This document shows, one piece after another, positions 7,259 to 10,325 of a DNA stretch of 10,325 nucleotides; positions within the stretch are counted from its first letter, which is position 1; each line of letters begins with the position of its first letter. The notes below the pieces were generated by a model. The model had not been told where the DNA came from, did no database searches, and saw only the letters and a program-made list of their open reading frames with translations. This DNA is from Rhodoferax sp. Lineage in GTDB: Bacteria; Pseudomonadota; Gammaproteobacteria; Burkholderiales; Burkholderiaceae_C. The stretch spans positions 1 to 10,325 of the forward strand of contig JAQTSL010000112.1 in assembly GCA_028711355.1 (NCBI GenBank), read 5' to 3'. The position numbers and the translations under genes were made by a program.

Positions 7259-7266
7259 GAGGCAGT

Positions 7267-8136
7267 TTAAACACCAAGCTTTGTAGCCAACCACTGGCAC
7301 AAATGGCTGGTGGGCTGCTCAAAACCGTGGATGCCAATGTAGTGGTTGGCACCCGGCAGCGCACTGATCTCGCCATGGTTGCCAGCAGCCAGCCAGGCGT
7401 TGTGAAACAAATGCGCCTGCCGCTCAAACTCTGGCGTTTCTTCGCTGCCCCAGTTGGTCCACACCGGTGTGCTGCAACGGCGCACCGCAAACGCCGGTGA
7501 GTTGCGGGAGATGATGCCATCGTCAAGCTGAATCATCGGCTGCAGGTAGCTGTAACGCAGCGGTGCAATGTCATAGATGCCGCTGACCAGCAGCGCCGCT
7601 GCAATCGGGTCTTGCGGCAAACCATACGCCGCTGCCCAAGGGGTTTGCAGGCACATCGCCGTCAGGTGGGCGCCGGCAGAATGCCCACCCAGCGCGATGC
7701 GCGACGGATCCCCACCGTAAGCGCCAATGTTCTTGCAGGTCCACACCACCGCAGCGCGCACCTGGCGCGTGATTTCATCCACTGTGACGTGCGGACACAA
7801 GGCGTAATGAACCACCACGGTGGTGATGCCCAGCGGCTGCAAACCCAACGCAATGCAACTGAAGTCTTTGCTGGACAGCGCCCGCCAGTAGCCCCCGTGC
7901 AAAAACACAAACACCGGCGCGTGTGGCTTGTCTGCCGGAAAAATATCTAGCGTCTCAGCCAGCGTGGGGCCATAAGGCAGGTCCAGCGTGCAAGCCAACT
8001 GTGCCCGGGCGCGGGCAGACTGCTCTGCGTAGTGCCGGGCCGGCTCAGTGGGGTCGGCCAGCTTGATGGCCGGGTTGTACTGCGCGTCAATCTGCGCCTG
8101 CGTTTCAAAGTTGCGATAGAGCGTGGGCATGGGCAT
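7267..8136 (-). CDS. Alpha/beta hydrolase, arylformamidase/HSL-like
   Basis: This 289-residue cytoplasmic enzyme has the alpha/beta-hydrolase fold of the esterase/lipase (COG0657-type) group that includes kynurenine formamidase. The oxyanion-hole motif HGGYW is at 80-84. The nucleophile elbow GHSAGAH puts the catalytic serine at 153. H265 in ANHYIGI is the likely catalytic histidine. The acid is probably an acidic residue in the SEETPEF segment at 231-237. HGGYW instead of HGGG and the ETPEF segment both favour the formamidase-like branch. It should cleave an amide or ester bond of a small molecule; the substrate is not determinable here. The start at 8136 is supported by GAAGG 9 nt upstream; another in-frame ATG follows at 8130. 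It begins 22 nt after the livF stop in the same direction, so it is probably the last gene of the transporter operon and may process the imported compound. It has no signal peptide. Confidence 0.88.
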   Translation of the reverse strand: MPMPTLYRNFETQAQIDAQYNPAIKLADPTEPARHYAEQSARARAQLACTLDLPYGPTLAETLDIFPADKPHAPVFVFLHGGYWRALSSKDFSCIALGLQPLGITTVVVHYALCPHVTVDEITRQVRAAVVWTCKNIGAYGGDPSRIALGGHSAGAHLTAMCLQTPWAAAYGLPQDPIAAALLVSGIYDIAPLRYSYLQPMIQLDDGIISRNSPAFAVRRCSTPVWTNWGSEETPEFERQAHLFHNAWLAAGNHGEISALPGANHYIGIHGFEQPTSHLCQWLATKLGV

Positions 8137-8158
8137 GGTGTGAAACCTTCAAAAATCA

Positions 8159-8869
8159 TCAGATGCCAATGTAACGCTGCCACAGTTCCGGCGCAGCAGC
8201 CAATTGCGCAGAATCCCCTTGCCAGACCACGCGACCACGCTCCAGCACCGTGTGCGCGTTGGCCAGCCGCAGCAGGCGTTGCACATACTTGTCAATCACC
8301 AGCAGCGTTTGGCCGTGGGCGCGCAGTTGGTCCAGGCACTGCCAGATTTCCTCACGCACCAGCGGGGCCAGCCCTTCAGTGGCTTCGTCCAGCATCAACA
8401 GGTGCGGATTGGTCATCAGCGCACGGCCCGTTGCGAGCATTTGTTGCTCTCCTCCTGATAGCTGGCTACCCATATGCCGTAAGCGCTGGGCCAGCTTTGG
8501 GAACAATACCAGCACCGCCTCCAGCGACCACGGCGTGGGCGACGCATTGCGGTTGGCGGCAAACGCCAGCAGGTTTTCCTTGACCGACAGGTTGCCAAAA
8601 ATCTGGCGGCCTTCGGGCACCAGCGCCATGCCCATGCGGGCAATGCGATCGGTCGCCAGCGCATCGATACGCTCGCCCCTGAAGCGCACCACACCACGCT
8701 GCGCGCGTGTCAAGCCCAGAATGGAGCGCACGGTGGTGGTCTTGCCCATGCCGTTGCGCCCCAGCAGCGTGGCCACATCGCCGGTCTGAATGCGCATATC
8801 CACACCAAACAGCACCTGGCTGGTGCCATAAGCGGTCTCCAACCCCTGCACCTCCAGCAGCGCGCTCAT
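8159..8869 (-). CDS. livF: Branched-chain amino acid-type ABC transporter ATP-binding protein LivF
   Basis: This 236-residue protein is the second ATPase of a HAAT (liv-type) importer, working at the inner membrane as partner of LivG below the LivH/LivM permeases. Walker A is GRNGMGKT at 37-44. The LivF-style Q-loop replacement VPEGRQIF is at 84-91. The ABC signature LSGGEQQM is at 137-144. Walker B is LLMLDE at 157-162, followed by ATEGLAP. The switch region reads VIDKYVQRLL at 191-200, without the usual histidine. E. coli LivF also lacks that histidine (VEQN), so this fits LivF rather than LivG. The length is standard. The start ATG overlaps the livG stop as ATGA (8866-8869), indicating coupled translation; a G-rich stretch upstream is a modest ribosome binding site. 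The substrate is not defined by the ATPase, so naming it LivF describes family membership, not proven leucine transport. Confidence 0.93.
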   Translation of the reverse strand: MSALLEVQGLETAYGTSQVLFGVDMRIQTGDVATLLGRNGMGKTTTVRSILGLTRAQRGVVRFRGERIDALATDRIARMGMALVPEGRQIFGNLSVKENLLAFAANRNASPTPWSLEAVLVLFPKLAQRLRHMGSQLSGGEQQMLATGRALMTNPHLLMLDEATEGLAPLVREEIWQCLDQLRAHGQTLLVIDKYVQRLLRLANAHTVLERGRVVWQGDSAQLAAAPELWQRYIGI

Positions 8870-9630
8870 GGGCCCACCCCGGCTTCATCGCCCAAATACG
8901 CCGCCTGCACCTGCGGGTGCGCCCGGATCTCATTTGGGGTACCGCTGGCAATGACCTGGCCATAGACCAGCGTAGAGATGCGGTCGGCCAGTCGGAACAC
9001 CGCATCCATGTCGTGCTCGACCAGCAGCATCGTGGTCTCACCACGCAGGCTGTGCAGCAATGCCACCATGCGTTCTGATTCGTCCGGCCCCATGCCCGCC
9101 ATCGGCTCATCCAACAGCAGCAATTTGGGTCGCGTAGCCAGCGCCAGACCGACTTCAAGCTGGCGCTGCTCGCCGTGCGACAGGCGGCCTGCCAGTTGCT
9201 GTAGTTGATGCGCCAGACCGATACGTTCCACCACCTCGGCGGCCAGCGCATAGCGCTCGCGATCAGCGCGGGCGGGTCGCCACCAGCCCAGCCCAGCGCC
9301 CGCGTGCGCCTGTACCGCTAGCGCAATGTTGTCCAGCACCGAGAGCTTTTTGAAAATGCTGGTGATCTGGTAAGAGCGCGCCAGACCGTGGCCAACGCGT
9401 TGATACATCGGCATCGGGGTGATGTCGATGCCGTCAAAATGAATGCGGCCACGGTCGGGCTGTAGTGCGCCAGAGATCAAGTGGATCAGTGTGGTTTTGC
9501 CTGCGCCGTTGGGGCCAATCAGGGCGTGGATGTCGCCAGCACGCACCGTCAGGTTGGTCTGATCGGTGGCAGCCAGCGCGCCAAAGCGCTTGACCAGCGC
9601 ATCCACCTGCAGCAACACACTGTGCGTCAT
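8866..9630 (-). CDS. livG: Branched-chain amino acid-type ABC transporter ATP-binding protein LivG
   Basis: This 254-residue ATPase pairs with LivF to power import through the LivM-containing permease. Walker A is GPNGAGKT at 39-46, the Q-loop is at Q88 (SYQIT), the signature is LSHGEQRQLE at 150-159, Walker B is LLLLDEP at 170-176, and the switch histidine is H206 in VEHDMD. The SYQI and FKKLSVLDN segments are typical of LivG. The frame stays open upstream to 9846, but the ATG at 9630 is the right start. It gives the family length, begins with the normal strand (VLLQVDALVKRFG), overlaps the livM stop as ATGA (9627-9630), and has AAGG 7 nt upstream. The extra upstream residues would only be livM read in another frame. 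Its own stop overlaps the livF start in the same way, so the three genes form a tightly coupled unit. Confidence 0.95.
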   Translation of the reverse strand: MTHSVLLQVDALVKRFGALAATDQTNLTVRAGDIHALIGPNGAGKTTLIHLISGALQPDRGRIHFDGIDITPMPMYQRVGHGLARSYQITSIFKKLSVLDNIALAVQAHAGAGLGWWRPARADRERYALAAEVVERIGLAHQLQQLAGRLSHGEQRQLEVGLALATRPKLLLLDEPMAGMGPDESERMVALLHSLRGETTMLLVEHDMDAVFRLADRISTLVYGQVIASGTPNEIRAHPQVQAAYLGDEAGVGP

Positions 9631-10325
9631 GACGCTGCCTTGCCGCGCCACAGGCTGAGCAAGCCGTTGGGAGCCAGCAGCACCACCGCCAGCAACACCG
9701 CCCCCAGCCCGAGCTGCCAGTGGATGGTGAAGGTGCTCAAGCCTTCTTCGAGCAACAAGAAAACCACCGCACCGACAAAGCCACCGTAAAGCCGCCCTAC
9801 CCCACCCAGAATCACCATGATCATCAGCATGCCGGACTCGCTCCACTGCATCATCGACGGACTGACAAACCCGGCTTGGTTGGCCAGCAACGCGCCCGCC
9901 AGTGCCGCCAGCGCACCCGACACGGTAAACGCCATGAGCTTGATTCGATAGACAGCAAAGCCCAGCGCCTGCATGCGCGGCTCGTTTTCGCGCACCGCTT
10001 GCAGCGCATGACCAAACGGTGAATTGACCAGCCGCTGCAAACCCGCAAACACCGCTACCGCCAGTACCAACACGGTGTAATAAAACGTCTTGTCACTGGC
10101 CAGGTCCAGCCCCAAGCCGAGGCTTGAACGCCCGGGCAACGACAAGCCGTCGTCACCGCCATAGGTCTTGAGCGAGACCATCAAAAAGTAGAGCATTTGG
10201 GCAAAGGCCAGCGTGATCATGATGAAATAGACCCCCCTTGTGCGCAGGCTGATAGCGCCCACCAGCAAGGCCAGCACAGCGCCCACCAACAGCGCCAGCG
10301 GCCAACCCAGCCAAGCCGAGTCCAG
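9627..10325 (-). CDS. livM: Branched-chain amino acid-type ABC transporter permease LivM (5' end outside window)
   Basis: This is the C-terminal 232 residues of an inner-membrane permease of the BPD_transp_2 (LivH/LivM) family. The frame is open to the right window edge, so the true start lies beyond 10325; LivM proteins are usually a little over 300 residues. The segment LRTRGVYFIMITLAFAQM near the visible start is the family hallmark, and NSPFGHALQAVRENE is the cytoplasmic loop that contacts the ATPases. GVGRLYGGFVGAVVFLLLEE is the conserved region before the last helices. Several hydrophobic stretches show the expected multi-helix membrane topology. The stop overlaps the livG start. A partner LivH and a periplasmic binding protein are expected upstream (to the right) but are not seen. 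Confidence 0.93.
   Translation of the reverse strand: MDSAWLGWPLALLVGAVLALLVGAISLRTRGVYFIMITLAFAQMLYFLMVSLKTYGGDDGLSLPGRSSLGLGLDLASDKTFYYTVLVLAVAVFAGLQRLVNSPFGHALQAVRENEPRMQALGFAVYRIKLMAFTVSGALAALAGALLANQAGFVSPSMMQWSESGMLMIMVILGGVGRLYGGFVGAVVFLLLEEGLSTFTIHWQLGLGAVLLAVVLLAPNGLLSLWRGKAAS

Noticed and set aside
7135..7266. Promoter for the cyclase gene in the gap after the hydrolase
   Set aside because: On the minus strand TTGCAC and TAATCT are present but only 14 nt apart, too close for a normal sigma-70 promoter; no better pair was found.
8466..9251. Minus-strand open frame of 261 codons across the livG-livF junction
   Set aside because: It is in a different frame from both ATPases, Arg/Trp/Cys-rich and motif-free.
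9631..9846. N-terminal extension of livG to 9846
   Set aside because: The extra 72 residues are livM read in another frame, without family similarity; the ATG at 9630 with ATGA overlap and AAGG upstream is the real start.

Overview
The window looks like chromosomal DNA of a betaproteobacterium, most likely Burkholderiales/Comamonadaceae (Rhodoferax-like). This rests on the RuvB sequence style, the GC-rich codon use of most genes and the compact liv-type ABC operon. The genus is an impression from memory, not a search result. Seven complete genes and two cut by the window edges cover nearly everything; no RNA gene, insertion sequence, phage gene or CRISPR array is visible.

Left block (1-3579, all minus strand). 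Transcription runs from ruvB (Holliday junction motor) into hsdM (type I DNA methyltransferase), which starts 12 nt after the ruvB stop. It continues into hsdS (specificity subunit), which overlaps the hsdM stop by an ATGA junction and leaves the window at base 1. A restriction subunit hsdR is expected beyond the edge but is not seen. A 154-bp gap with possible promoter and operator elements separates ruvB from the next gene, which diverges.

Middle block (3734-7134). A plus-strand gene encodes an exported alpha-class carbonic anhydrase with a complete active site and an unusually long Ala/Thr/Pro-rich N-terminal extension. It converges, across 77 bp, on a minus-strand gene for a four-helix membrane protein carrying a class III nucleotide cyclase domain, a TPR-like segment and a C-terminal HD-GYP-like domain with degraded metal ligands. 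The cyclase has the Lys/Thr substrate-pocket pair of the bacterial class IIIb type, a group with members stimulated by bicarbonate. Its position beside a carbonic anhydrase is the most interesting hypothesis in the window. This gene is also clearly more AT-rich than its surroundings.

Right block (7267-10325, minus strand). livM (permease, cut by the right edge), livG and livF (two ATPases) are joined by ATGA overlaps. They are followed 22 nt later by an alpha/beta hydrolase resembling arylformamidase/HSL-type enzymes. The arrangement suggests an uptake system for a branched-chain amino acid-like or amide/ester compound with a dedicated hydrolase. The substrate cannot be read from the sequence.
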